Shown: positions 1 through 6,031 of the stretch, piece by piece
Numbering within the stretch: position 1 is the stretch's first letter
Layout: each line of letters starts with the position of its first letter
Assembly (NCBI GenBank): GCA_947440875.1
Contig: CANETG010000015.1
Span: 1-20,198 of the forward strand
Direction of reading: 5' to 3'
Source of the DNA: Bacteriovoracaceae bacterium
GTDB taxonomy: Bacteria > Bdellovibrionota > Bacteriovoracia > Bacteriovoracales > Bacteriovoracaceae
Length of the DNA: 20,198 nucleotides
Translations under genes and position numbers: made by a program
The notes under the pieces: generated by a model
Seen by the model: the letters and a program-made list of their open reading frames with translations, nothing else
Database searches by the model: none
Told to the model about the DNA's origin: nothing

Positions 1-215
1 ATATTGGCGCGGTAATTTACTTCACTTGGTGTGTAATGATGACCTATGCCGTGACGTGGAAGGAAGTAAAAAGCAGAACCCTCGACTTCACACTCCATAA
101 TGTCAGCACTCGGATTTCCAAATGGAGTCTCGATCTTGTGGGTTTTCTCAACCTTGACAGCATCAAGCTTGTAGATTCCGCTTCCTCCGATAACTCCAAC
201 TTTGATTTCAGACAT
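1..215 (-). CDS. mtnP: S-methyl-5'-thioadenosine phosphorylase, N-terminal part (runs off the window)
   Basis: The first 71 residues of a purine-nucleoside-phosphorylase-superfamily enzyme that cleaves 5'-methylthioadenosine with phosphate to adenine and methylthioribose-1-phosphate, in methionine salvage and clean-up of polyamine by-products in the cytoplasm. The start reads MSEIKVGVIGGSGIY, with the phosphate-binding GGSG motif at residues 10-13, followed by TPFGNPSADI and FLPRHGIGHHYTPSEVNYRA, which are hallmark MTAP motifs. The ATG at 213-215 lies two bases after the stop of the dksA-like gene, so it is probably the last visible gene of the dnaX operon. The Shine-Dalgarno site is weak, which fits translational coupling. 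The C-terminal three quarters are outside the window, so completeness cannot be judged. MTAP is favoured over plain PNP because of the TPFG/PRHG signatures. Confidence 0.9.
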   Translation of the reverse strand, partial: MSEIKVGVIGGSGIYKLDAVKVEKTHKIETPFGNPSADIMECEVEGSAFYFLPRHGIGHHYTPSEVNYRAN

Positions 216-217
216 GC

Positions 218-658
218 TTACGCCATCATCCCGGAAAGATCGACAACTCGACCCATTGATTTAGATTGCTTACTGAGGATATTACTAAACTCATCTCGCT
301 CAGCTTCTTCTTTGCAAATAATACAAAGTTCTGCCGTTGGACGAGCGAGTAGACGTTCGAACTTAATCCAGTAACCACAATCATCACAGAGACCGAATTC
401 ATTTTTTTCAAACTTCTTCAGCGCCTTTTCAATTTTCTTCGCATAGAAAGCCTCGCGGTTTCTGAAACGGAGAAGATGTGAATTGTTGTAGTCAGAGATC
501 GAAGCTTCAACTTCATCACCTTCGTTGGTAAGAGTTAAAGTCACTTCTTGAGTGAGTAAGCTTTCCTTATAAATAAGGGCTTGCTGTTCAGCCAAAAGCT
601 TCATTCTGAGTGTCTCAATCTGCTTCTTTGTGAGAGCACGTGTTTTTTCAAGGGCCAT
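218..658 (-). CDS. dksA: DksA/TraR-family zinc-finger RNA polymerase regulator
   Basis: A 146-residue DksA-type protein. Family members insert a coiled coil into the RNA polymerase secondary channel and, with ppGpp, tune stable-RNA and amino-acid promoters. Residues 1-85 are charged and helical, with a coiled-coil tip GDEVEAS (47-53) where E. coli DksA carries the acidic DxxDxA tip. The C-terminal zinc finger has C91-D-D-C94 and C112-I-I-C115, complete for a C4 finger. The length is close to E. coli DksA (151). A strong GGAG Shine-Dalgarno lies just before the ATG at 656-658, 14 bases after the mglA stop, so it is cotranscribed with the recR-mglA block. An E replaces the second D of the tip, so ppGpp-dependent activity is likely but not proven. 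A DksA-like paralogue is the alternative. Confidence 0.85.
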   Translation of the reverse strand: MALEKTRALTKKQIETLRMKLLAEQQALIYKESLLTQEVTLTLTNEGDEVEASISDYNNSHLLRFRNREAFYAKKIEKALKKFEKNEFGLCDDCGYWIKFERLLARPTAELCIICKEEAERDEFSNILSKQSKSMGRVVDLSGMMA

Positions 659-672
659 GGCTTACTCCTTCA

Positions 673-1263
673 TTACTCCAGTCCGCCCTTAATATTAAGG
701 AGGACTGATTTGGATATCATTTTGAGGGTCTCAAATACACCTTCTCCCGAGACTGCGGTAGCCTCGAAAGCTGGAAATTTTCTTTTATTTAATTGCATCT
801 GCAAATCTTCCACGGGAACAATATTGGGAAGATCGCGTTTGTTCCACTGCATAACGGCAGGAACTTTCGAAACATCGTAGCCCTGATCAGTGAGATTTTT
901 TTCGAGACCATGATAGGACTCGAGATTCGCTTCCATTCTCTCAACCTGTGAATCGGCAACAAAAACCAATCCGTCTACACCACGCAAAATAAGTTTGCGA
1001 CTCGCCTCGTAGAAAACCTGACCAGGAACCGTGTACAGATGGAAACGTGTTTTGAATCCACGAATCTCCCCTAAATCCAGCGGAAGAAAATCAAAGAACA
1101 ACGTTCTCTCATTCTCAGTATTCAGTGTAATCATCTGACCTTTATTCTGAGCGCTCGTCTTTTGGTAAATGTACTGAATATTGGTCGTTTTTCCGCCAAG
1201 GCCAGGGCCGTAGTAAACGATCTTGCAGTTAATTTCTTTCGTATGATAGTTAACAAATGACAT
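673..1263 (-). CDS. mglA: MglA-type Ras-like GTPase (polarity/motility switch)
   Basis: A 196-residue small GTPase of the prokaryotic MglA family. In Myxococcus MglA-GTP marks the leading pole and drives motility; in Bdellovibrio an MglA homologue is linked to prey invasion. All nucleotide motifs are visible: P-loop GPGLGGKTT (19-27), TVPGQ (78-82) in place of the Ras DxxG, and NKRD (141-144). R53 and Q82 match the intrinsic arginine finger and catalytic glutamine described for MglA, so it should be hydrolysis-competent. FHLYTVPGQVFYEASRKLIL is highly typical of MglA. The gene starts two bases after a Roadblock gene, the usual position of an MglB-like GTPase-activating partner. It has only a weak GGAA site, suggesting coupling to the upstream gene. 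Confidence 0.95.
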   Translation of the reverse strand: MSFVNYHTKEINCKIVYYGPGLGGKTTNIQYIYQKTSAQNKGQMITLNTENERTLFFDFLPLDLGEIRGFKTRFHLYTVPGQVFYEASRKLILRGVDGLVFVADSQVERMEANLESYHGLEKNLTDQGYDVSKVPAVMQWNKRDLPNIVPVEDLQMQLNKRKFPAFEATAVSGEGVFETLKMISKSVLLNIKGGLE

Positions 1264-1265
1264 AG

Positions 1266-1775
1266 TCAGATTCCACGCACACCGAAGAGACGGTCGATCT
1301 CTTCGTCAGAAATTTCGTTGAAGAGAAATCCGTCTCTTCCTACCGAAGTCTTGTTGTTTTTAATTTTTGTTTTCGTTGTTGTCGGAATCACTGCAAAGAG
1401 TGAATCCATCTCTTCTTTGATCATAGATATTTTACGCTTAAGCTGTCCTGGATTGATGCAGTCTTGATAAATGGCACCAAGAAAATATCTCTTGCCCTCA
1501 AGCTCAAAAGGAAAAAGATAAATTCCTTCCGAGGATGTATCAAATCCGAGTCTGAATTCCATCACATTATTATTTTGATTCACGAGCCCCATGAGAGCTT
1601 CTGAAGCTTGCCACACGCCGCTCACAAGGGCCGCAACCGATGTGGTCGTTTGGTTTTGGACACTGTCATAAACGGTTATGCCATCTTCTCTTGTGACGAA
1701 TAGGCGAGCGTTCAGTCCGCTCTTCTTTGGCTCAAGGACGAGCTTTATTCTTTCACTCACACTCATCTTCTTCAT
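1266..1775 (-). CDS. Roadblock/LC7-like protein, candidate MglA partner
   Basis: A 169-residue protein with an apparent Roadblock/LC7-like fold: an N-terminal helix, a strand with ARLFVTREDGITVYDS, a helix with AALVSGVWQASEALMG, then strands including MEFRLGFDTSSEGIYLFPF and KRYFLGAIYQ. MglB-type Roadblock dimers are GTPase-activating proteins for MglA. This gene sits directly before mglA with a two-base gap. The C-terminal part (from about residue 120) is a charged linker ending in a conserved-looking helix, EISDEEIDRLFGVRGI, which might dock a partner. I chose the ATG at 1773-1775: it shares one base with the recR stop (TGATG) and has GGAAA at suitable distance. A TTG at 1776-1778 would add one residue. 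Its identity as MglB proper is inferred from fold and position. Confidence 0.75.
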   Translation of the reverse strand: MKKMSVSERIKLVLEPKKSGLNARLFVTREDGITVYDSVQNQTTTSVAALVSGVWQASEALMGLVNQNNNVMEFRLGFDTSSEGIYLFPFELEGKRYFLGAIYQDCINPGQLKRKISMIKEEMDSLFAVIPTTTKTKIKNNKTSVGRDGFLFNEISDEEIDRLFGVRGI

Positions 1776-2371
1776 CAAAATCGTTTCCTGTTCTCAAGTG
1801 CCTTCGTAATTGTCATAGGGTCTAGGTACTCAAGGCTTCCACCGATAGGAACTCCAAACCCGATCCGTTCAACATTCACACTCTCCGGAAGAAGGCTCTT
1901 GAAGTAGGCACAGGTAGCATCACCTTCAACAGAGGGATTTATCGCCAAGATCACCGCTTCAATTTCATTTTCTAAAACTCGGCGCTTGAGTTCATCCATA
2001 TGGAGTTCGTCAGGACCTATTCCAAGGAGAGGATTTAAAACTCCGCCGAGAATATGATATGTGCCGCGAAAGTGACCGCTTTTTTCAATCGCCATAAGAT
2101 CACCTGCGTTTTCGACAACGCAGATAATTTTTATTGAACGGCGGTTATCATCTGCGCACACGGAACAAGTATCTTCATCAGCAAACATTCCACACTCTGT
2201 GCAAAGTGATAGATTTTGAAGATGAATGATGGCCTCACCAACAGATTCTAGCTCTATTGGTTTCCAGTGGGTCATGCTCATGACCATTCTGAAAGCCGTT
2301 TTTTCACCGACACTCGGTAATCGAGTCAAGGCTTCAACTGCGTTCTTGATCACTTCAGGAAGTTGAATCAC
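1775..2371 (-). CDS. recR: Recombination mediator RecR
   Basis: A 198-residue RecR, the usual length. RecR works with RecO (and RecF) to load RecA on SSB-coated gaps. Visible in order: an N-terminal helix-hairpin-helix (about 8-30, LPSVGEKTAFRM), a C4 zinc finger with C57, C60, C69 and C72, and a Toprim domain from about residue 80 with IICVVENAGDLMAIEKSG (E87 the conserved acidic residue) and YHILGG.LNPLLGIGPDEL. The C-terminal IGFGVPIGGSLEYLDPMT is also typical. The start codon is GTG (2369-2371), sharing its first G with the TAG stop of ybaB, with AGGA eight bases upstream. This is a tight coupling within the dnaX-ybaB-recR operon. Confidence 0.97.
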   Translation of the reverse strand: MIQLPEVIKNAVEALTRLPSVGEKTAFRMVMSMTHWKPIELESVGEAIIHLQNLSLCTECGMFADEDTCSVCADDNRRSIKIICVVENAGDLMAIEKSGHFRGTYHILGGVLNPLLGIGPDELHMDELKRRVLENEIEAVILAINPSVEGDATCAYFKSLLPESVNVERIGFGVPIGGSLEYLDPMTITKALENRKRF

Positions 2372-2679
2372 TAAAAGAGTCCTGGGATATTCATTCCACC
2401 GGTCACTTTCGACATTGCTTGCTGAACCATATCCTGTGAATCTTTCATGGCCTTATTCACAGCAGTGAAAACCAGTTCTTCCAGAGTGGAAACATCGTTT
2501 GGATCAACGCACTCTTTGTTAATAGAGATCGCGAGAAGCTGTTGCTTTCCGTTCACTTTCACAGTCACCATACCGCCACCAGCAGAAGCCTCAACTTCTC
2601 TTTCCGCGAGTTCATTCTGAAGCGTGGCAAGTTTTGCTTGCATCTGCTGTGCTTGTTTCATGAGGTTGTTCATATTCAT
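2371..2679 (-). CDS. ybaB: YbaB/EbfC nucleoid-associated protein
   Basis: A 102-residue protein of the YbaB/EbfC family, small dimeric DNA-binding nucleoid proteins usually encoded between dnaX and recR. Diagnostic parts: the N-terminal helix MNNLMKQAQQMQAKLATLQ, the glycine-containing turn ASAGGGMVTVKVNGKQ and the helix LVFTAVNKAMKDSQDMVQQAM, ending in GGMNIPGLF. An AGGAG Shine-Dalgarno precedes the ATG at 2677-2679. A second ATG two codons later fits the family start (MNNLMKQAQ) but has worse spacing. It lies nine bases after the dnaX stop and overlaps the recR start by one base. Confidence 0.96.
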   Translation of the reverse strand: MNMNNLMKQAQQMQAKLATLQNELAEREVEASAGGGMVTVKVNGKQQLLAISINKECVDPNDVSTLEELVFTAVNKAMKDSQDMVQQAMSKVTGGMNIPGLF

Positions 2680-2688
2680 AAATGGCTC

Positions 2689-4296
2689 CTAATCTTTCAG
2701 AATGATCTTATCGATCTTACTGTTAAAAAGTTTCTCTGCCTCTTTGACGTACGGGTCATTGAGTATTTTCTGTCTCTTCGCCTCTTCGTGGTTACGTCTG
2801 GCTTCGTCGTCAATTTCCACTTTGGTGCGAAAGTTCTTATCTTTTTTTTCTTCACCTGAAAGGAGCTGCGTCTTGAACTGAATCTTATCAATATCCACTT
2901 CAAAGAAGTCTGCCAGATGATTTTTCAAACGAGCATAGACTTCTTTTTCCTCCATGAACTCTTTAAAAACTTCACCTTCCTCAGGAAATGCGATGGTTAT
3001 GAAGAGCGGTTGAACGCTCAGATTAATCTCGTGCAGGAGATTTCCGTGCTCAAGATTTGAAGCCGTTGCTGCCGAGGTTTTTCTCAGGTACGCAAGGAAG
3101 TCATTCCACGTTTTAGCCAATTTTTTCGGAGCTTCGACTTTCACAGAAGCTTTGGCCTCAGACTTTCCCGGCGCTTGAGGTACCTCCCCAACCTTCATGT
3201 CCTCACCTTTCAAAATGGTTCTCCGGAGAGCAACTTTTTGAAGGAGAACAAGAATTACCTTTTCAGGATTTAAGCTCTCTAGCGCCCAAGTTATATCTTT
3301 GGCAAGAGTTTCATAAATCCAAAAAAGCTCCGCGATTGTCATCTCCTGGAGAATACCTTTTTCAAGCATACCCTCTGAGTACAATTTATTTTGGTCATCA
3401 ATGTTATTGATCACCTTATAGAGTGAATCAAGCAGTTGATCACAGAGTTTTTTCAAATCAACGTTTTCATCAATGAGTGTTGTGAAAACAGAACTCATCT
3501 TTTTAGTCTCTCCTTTAAAGAGACTTGAAAGAAGATCTTTCATCACAGCCGTTCCTGCGAGCCCTACGGCGTTAGCAAGAGACTCATCAGAGACATTTTT
3601 GCCACCTGAAAGCCCAAGAACCTGGTCAAAAATTGACAGTGAATCGCGAACAGAGCCTTTGCCGAGTTCTGCGATTTTAACCGGCACAGACTGACTCGAA
3701 AAAGTAATGCCCTCGGCTTGAGCAATCTTTTGAAGATGCTGAGTCAGAACTTCTACCTGTACGTTTTTAAAATCGTATCTTTGTGTGCGAGAAATAACTG
3801 TTCCCAAAAGTTTTTGAGGATCGGTCGTCGCGAGCATAAAAATCGTATGCTCCGGGGGTTCTTCGAGAGTCTTGAGGAGTGCATTGAATGCACTCACGGA
3901 AAGCATGTGAACTTCATCGATAACGTAGATTTTATATTTTCCACGAGTCGGAAGGTATTGGACGTTTTCAATTAAAGAGCGAACATCATCAACGCTGTTA
4001 TTGGAAGCACCATCGATTTCGATATAATCCATCGAAGATCCAGAATCGATATCTTTGCATGACTGGCAATCCAAACATGGGTTGCAGCCATTCTTTCTAT
4101 TTTCGCAACGAATCGCTTTAGCGAACAAGCGAGCAATTGAGGTCTTGCCAACTCCACGAGTTCCCGTAAAAAGGTAGGCGTGCGCGAGTTTATCCTGCTT
4201 GATAGCATTCTGTAGCGTGCGCGTTACATGAGTCTGTCCGACGACTTCTTCGAACTGCTTTGGACGCCACTTTCTGGCCAGGACCTGATAGGCCAT
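2689..4296 (-). CDS. dnaX: DNA polymerase III subunit gamma/tau
   Basis: A 535-residue clamp-loader ATPase that forms the pentameric loader opening the beta clamp and, as tau, organises the replisome. The start MAYQVLARKWRPKQFEEVVGQ is typical. Walker A is GTRGVGKT (45-52), the zinc module has cysteines at 64, 71, 74, 77 and 80, Walker B/DExH is VIDEVH (125-130), and the arginine-finger motif is SRTQRYDF (169-176), with Thr where SRC is common. The domain III collar follows to about 365, then a charged linker and a C-terminal region (about 400-535) shorter than in E. coli tau (643 residues). GGAG precedes the ATG. An A8 tract near codon 482 could produce a shorter form (separate entry). It is the first protein gene after the SRP RNA. 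Confidence 0.97.
   Translation of the reverse strand: MAYQVLARKWRPKQFEEVVGQTHVTRTLQNAIKQDKLAHAYLFTGTRGVGKTSIARLFAKAIRCENRKNGCNPCLDCQSCKDIDSGSSMDYIEIDGASNNSVDDVRSLIENVQYLPTRGKYKIYVIDEVHMLSVSAFNALLKTLEEPPEHTIFMLATTDPQKLLGTVISRTQRYDFKNVQVEVLTQHLQKIAQAEGITFSSQSVPVKIAELGKGSVRDSLSIFDQVLGLSGGKNVSDESLANAVGLAGTAVMKDLLSSLFKGETKKMSSVFTTLIDENVDLKKLCDQLLDSLYKVINNIDDQNKLYSEGMLEKGILQEMTIAELFWIYETLAKDITWALESLNPEKVILVLLQKVALRRTILKGEDMKVGEVPQAPGKSEAKASVKVEAPKKLAKTWNDFLAYLRKTSAATASNLEHGNLLHEINLSVQPLFITIAFPEEGEVFKEFMEEKEVYARLKNHLADFFEVDIDKIQFKTQLLSGEEKKDKNFRTKVEIDDEARRNHEEAKRQKILNDPYVKEAEKLFNSKIDKIILKD
2841..2850 (-). other. dnaX: A8 slippage-prone tract inside dnaX
   Basis: On the coding strand the sequence is G, eight A, G (codons GAA AAA AAA GAT, near residue 482). 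Moving one base back, or adding one A during transcription, reads AGA TAA and stops at once, giving a product of about 484 residues lacking roughly the last 50. E. coli dnaX makes gamma by a -1 shift at A-AAA-AAG with an almost immediate stop, and Thermus dnaX uses transcriptional slippage on an A-run. An AGGTGA lies directly upstream, but closer than the usual -1 stimulator, and I see no strong downstream stem-loop. Function is therefore an inference. Confidence 0.4.
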
Positions 4297-4452
4297 AACT
4301 CTCCAAAAATTTTAGGTTTGCGGGCTGGAAAATAGGGGAGCTGAAGGACGAAGTCATTGCGCAGATGCTTTGATTTTGATGCTTAAAATGCCTGTAAGGA
4401 AATTTAAGGAATCGCTTGGGGAATAATGGAATTTGTCTGGAGATTTATTGAG

Positions 4453-4556
4453 AAAAAAGCAGCCTGAACCTAAACACAACAATCCAAACCACTACCGTTG
4501 CTCCATTCCTGGCCTGGCGGGGTTTGCGGCGAAATGCTCATCTAGGACAGACTGCC
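4453..4556 (-). ncRNA. ffs: Signal recognition particle 4.5S RNA
   Basis: About 104 bases, the size of Gram-negative 4.5S RNA, the scaffold that binds Ffh and FtsY for co-translational membrane targeting. The Ffh-binding apical domain reads GCCAGGCCAGGAATGGAGCA, matching the universal GTCAGGTCCGGAAGGAAGCA core base for base except for compatible changes; the GGAA tetraloop is closed by A-U instead of C-G. Outward, AAACC pairs with GGTTT, CCTAGA with TTTAGG, and the terminal GCAGTCTG (4555-4548) pairs with CAGGCTGC (4466-4459), immediately followed by six T (4458-4453) as a terminator-like end. A promoter is correctly placed for a start at about 4556. Its position between tRNA-Ser and dnaX is the same neighbourhood as in Bacillus. 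Exact ends are predicted. Confidence 0.92.
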
Positions 4557-4562
4557 GCTTGC

Positions 4563-4591
4563 ATCCTAGTCTCTCAGGTAATATCTGTAAA
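4563..4591 (-). promoter_or_regulatory. Sigma-70-type promoter of the SRP RNA
   Basis: A -35 box TTTACA (4591-4586) and a -10 box TAGGAT (4568-4563) are separated by 17 bases. The expected start point, seven bases on, is 4556, which is the first base of the predicted SRP RNA terminal helix. The -35 overlaps the tail of the terminator of the upstream tRNA gene. Confidence 0.65.
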
Positions 4592-4616
4592 TAAAAAGCC
4601 ACCGCAAGGGTGGCTT
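4591..4616 (-). terminator. Rho-independent terminator of tRNA-Ser
   Basis: On the minus strand AAGCCACC (4616-4609), a five-base loop, and GGTGGCTT (4603-4596) form an eight-base-pair stem followed by a T-rich tail (4597-4591). It lies 15 bases after the tRNA 3' CCA and separates the tRNA unit from the SRP RNA promoter. Confidence 0.85.
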
Positions 4617-4630
4617 ATTAATAAGAATAA

Positions 4631-4720
4631 TGGCGGAGTTGGAGAGATTCGAACTCTCGAATGGCTTTCACCATTAAACGCTTTCCAAGCGTTCTCATTC
4701 GACCGCTCTGACACAACTCC
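4631..4720 (-). tRNA. tRNA-Ser (anticodon GGA)
   Basis: A 90-base tRNA with encoded CCA. The acceptor stem GGAGTTG pairs with CAACTCC, followed by discriminator G and CCA (4633-4631). The anticodon stem AACGC/GCGTT encloses loop TTGGAAA with anticodon GGA, reading UCC and UCU. A long variable arm (AATGG/CCATT) is the class II mark of serine tRNA, and the T arm GAGAG-TTCGAAT-CTCTC is complete. It lies downstream of tadA on the same strand and ends before a strong terminator. A possible promoter (TTGTCT at 4772-4767 with GATAAT) has only a 15-base spacer, so read-through from tadA is also possible. Confidence 0.98.
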
Positions 4721-4772
4721 ATCGAAAATAAAAAAGAGTGATTTAATTATCATGAAGGATTATTTGAGACAA

Positions 4773-5255
4773 TTACTTTTGCCGGTAAGAAGTCCGTCTT
4801 TCTCGGAAAAATTGAGAGAGAATTCTGGAGCATTCAAAATGCATCACGCCACCAACAACAGAAAACTGGTGATTTAGCCTTTTGTCTTGGTGGAGAAGAT
4901 AGCCAAGACTAAGAGCACCACCTTTTTGATCATAGGCTCCAAATATACATGCCTTTACTCGTGCCTGGACCAAGGCCGTCAGACACATGGGACATGGTTC
5001 CAACGTAACGTACAAATAGCAGTCAGTGAGTCTCCAGTTCTGAAGCTTTTTTGCCCCCTCAGTCAGGGCCAAAATTTCAGCGTGAGCAACTGGATTAAAA
5101 TTTGATTCTTTAAGATTAAACTGCCGTGAAAGAATGTCGCCTGTAGGAGAAACAAGCAAAGCACCAACTGGAACCTCTTGAGCACGGTACGCAAGTTCAG
5201 CCTGCTCGAGAGCAATATTCATAAACCAAAGGTGATCCGTGATCGTAAAATTCAT
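4773..5255 (-). CDS. tadA: tRNA-specific adenosine deaminase TadA
   Basis: A 160-residue zinc deaminase that converts A34 to inosine in tRNA-Arg(ACG), an essential wobble modification. Active-site motifs are complete: H58-A-E60 (HAEILAL; H58 a zinc ligand, E60 the proton shuttle) and P87-C88-P-M-C91, with the family pattern VPVGALLV near the N-terminus and CIFGAYDQKGGA later. The length matches the family (about 150-165). The ATG at 5253-5255 starts two bases after the stop of the PilZ membrane protein, so the two are probably cotranscribed. The gene stops 52 bases before the tRNA-Ser, an association with tRNA-Ser, SRP RNA and dnaX also seen in Bacillus. Confidence 0.95.
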   Translation of the reverse strand: MNFTITDHLWFMNIALEQAELAYRAQEVPVGALLVSPTGDILSRQFNLKESNFNPVAHAEILALTEGAKKLQNWRLTDCYLYVTLEPCPMCLTALVQARVKACIFGAYDQKGGALSLGYLLHQDKRLNHQFSVVGGVMHFECSRILSQFFRERRTSYRQK

Positions 5256-5257
5256 GA

Positions 5258-5989
5258 CTACTTCTGGGTTGAGGCAAACTTATTTCTAATCTTGATCTTT
5301 TTACTTTCTCGCCAGTAGTTTGTCAGAAGTTTCAGTCTCTGTTTTTGCTCAAGGTCGAAATTCACAAATTTAATACCGTAAATAATCGAGCGCCCAATGA
5401 TTGGCTCTCGCTTGGATCTTACCTCGGCGTGGAGAGTGAAGTTCTGATTGAGAACATCGAGGTGAATCTGTACAGGTTGTTTCACTGGGGTGTGCTGAAA
5501 AAGTTCAAGACAAGCAGCTCCTCTTCTTAAATCAGACAGGCGCCCTAAGTATTGCTGACCATCGATTTCGACCCAACAACGAATATCAGCACGGAAACGA
5601 AAATCATATTCCCACCAATGTACACGCGGAAAGTAAAGAGGGGATGAAACAATATAGCAAGCCGTCACGAGGAGACACAGAGAGATTGCAAATAAAACCC
5701 CAATCATGGGGAAGCCAACGGCAAAGTTTCGGATCAGTGAAACGAGGTAATAAATGGCAACGATCAGTGAAAGATTCCAGTAAGAGTAGTAAAGATTCGA
5801 AAGAGCGTTGTAATAAAAATTGTAAACAGCAAGAAGTAGGATCGTTTGAAAGATGAATGAAAAATAAAACATTGATCGAGTAAGAAAAGCCTCCGAGAAA
5901 AATGCAATGAGAACCAACACAAACTGAAGGATGGTGAAAAACTTCACCTTGTCGTAGGATCTTTGGAGGTTGAGACTTGGTAACAACAT
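5258..5989 (-). CDS. Membrane protein with C-terminal PilZ-like domain
   Basis: A 243-residue protein with an N-terminal membrane part (about four hydrophobic spans, near 17-37, 40-60, 72-92 and 94-115) followed by a soluble domain from about 125. That domain resembles PilZ: RADIR (133-137) fits the RxxxR c-di-GMP-binding motif, and SDLRRGAA (152-159) aligns with the second motif (D/NxSxxG), but the Ser is Arg and the final Gly is Ala, so c-di-GMP binding is uncertain. PilZ proteins couple c-di-GMP to motility, polysaccharide or secretion. It precedes tadA by two bases. There is no Shine-Dalgarno, but a promoter-like pair places the transcript start at the ATG. What it controls cannot be told from its neighbours. 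Confidence 0.65.
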   Translation of the reverse strand: MLLPSLNLQRSYDKVKFFTILQFVLVLIAFFSEAFLTRSMFYFSFIFQTILLLAVYNFYYNALSNLYYSYWNLSLIVAIYYLVSLIRNFAVGFPMIGVLFAISLCLLVTACYIVSSPLYFPRVHWWEYDFRFRADIRCWVEIDGQQYLGRLSDLRRGAACLELFQHTPVKQPVQIHLDVLNQNFTLHAEVRSKREPIIGRSIIYGIKFVNFDLEQKQRLKLLTNYWRESKKIKIRNKFASTQK

Positions 5990-5995
5990 ATGGAT

Positions 5996-6024
5996 ACTTA
6001 ACGGTAATTGGTTGATAATTTCAA
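5996..6024 (-). promoter_or_regulatory. Candidate leaderless promoter of the PilZ protein gene
   Basis: TTGAAA (6024-6019), a 17-base spacer and TTAAGT (6001-5996) lie exactly six bases before the ATG at 5989. The -35 is good and the -10 weak; placement matches other leaderless starts in this window. It falls in the gap after the glycosyltransferase gene. Confidence 0.4.
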
Positions 6025-6031
6025 GGCTTAT

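Noticed and set aside
36..374. Plus-strand open frame of 112 codons
   Set aside because: Lies opposite mtnP and the dksA-like gene, both with clear family motifs; no Shine-Dalgarno or recognisable protein.
4524..4877. Plus-strand open frame of 117 codons
   Set aside because: Runs antisense through the SRP RNA, the terminator, the tRNA and the end of tadA; a shadow of RNA genes.
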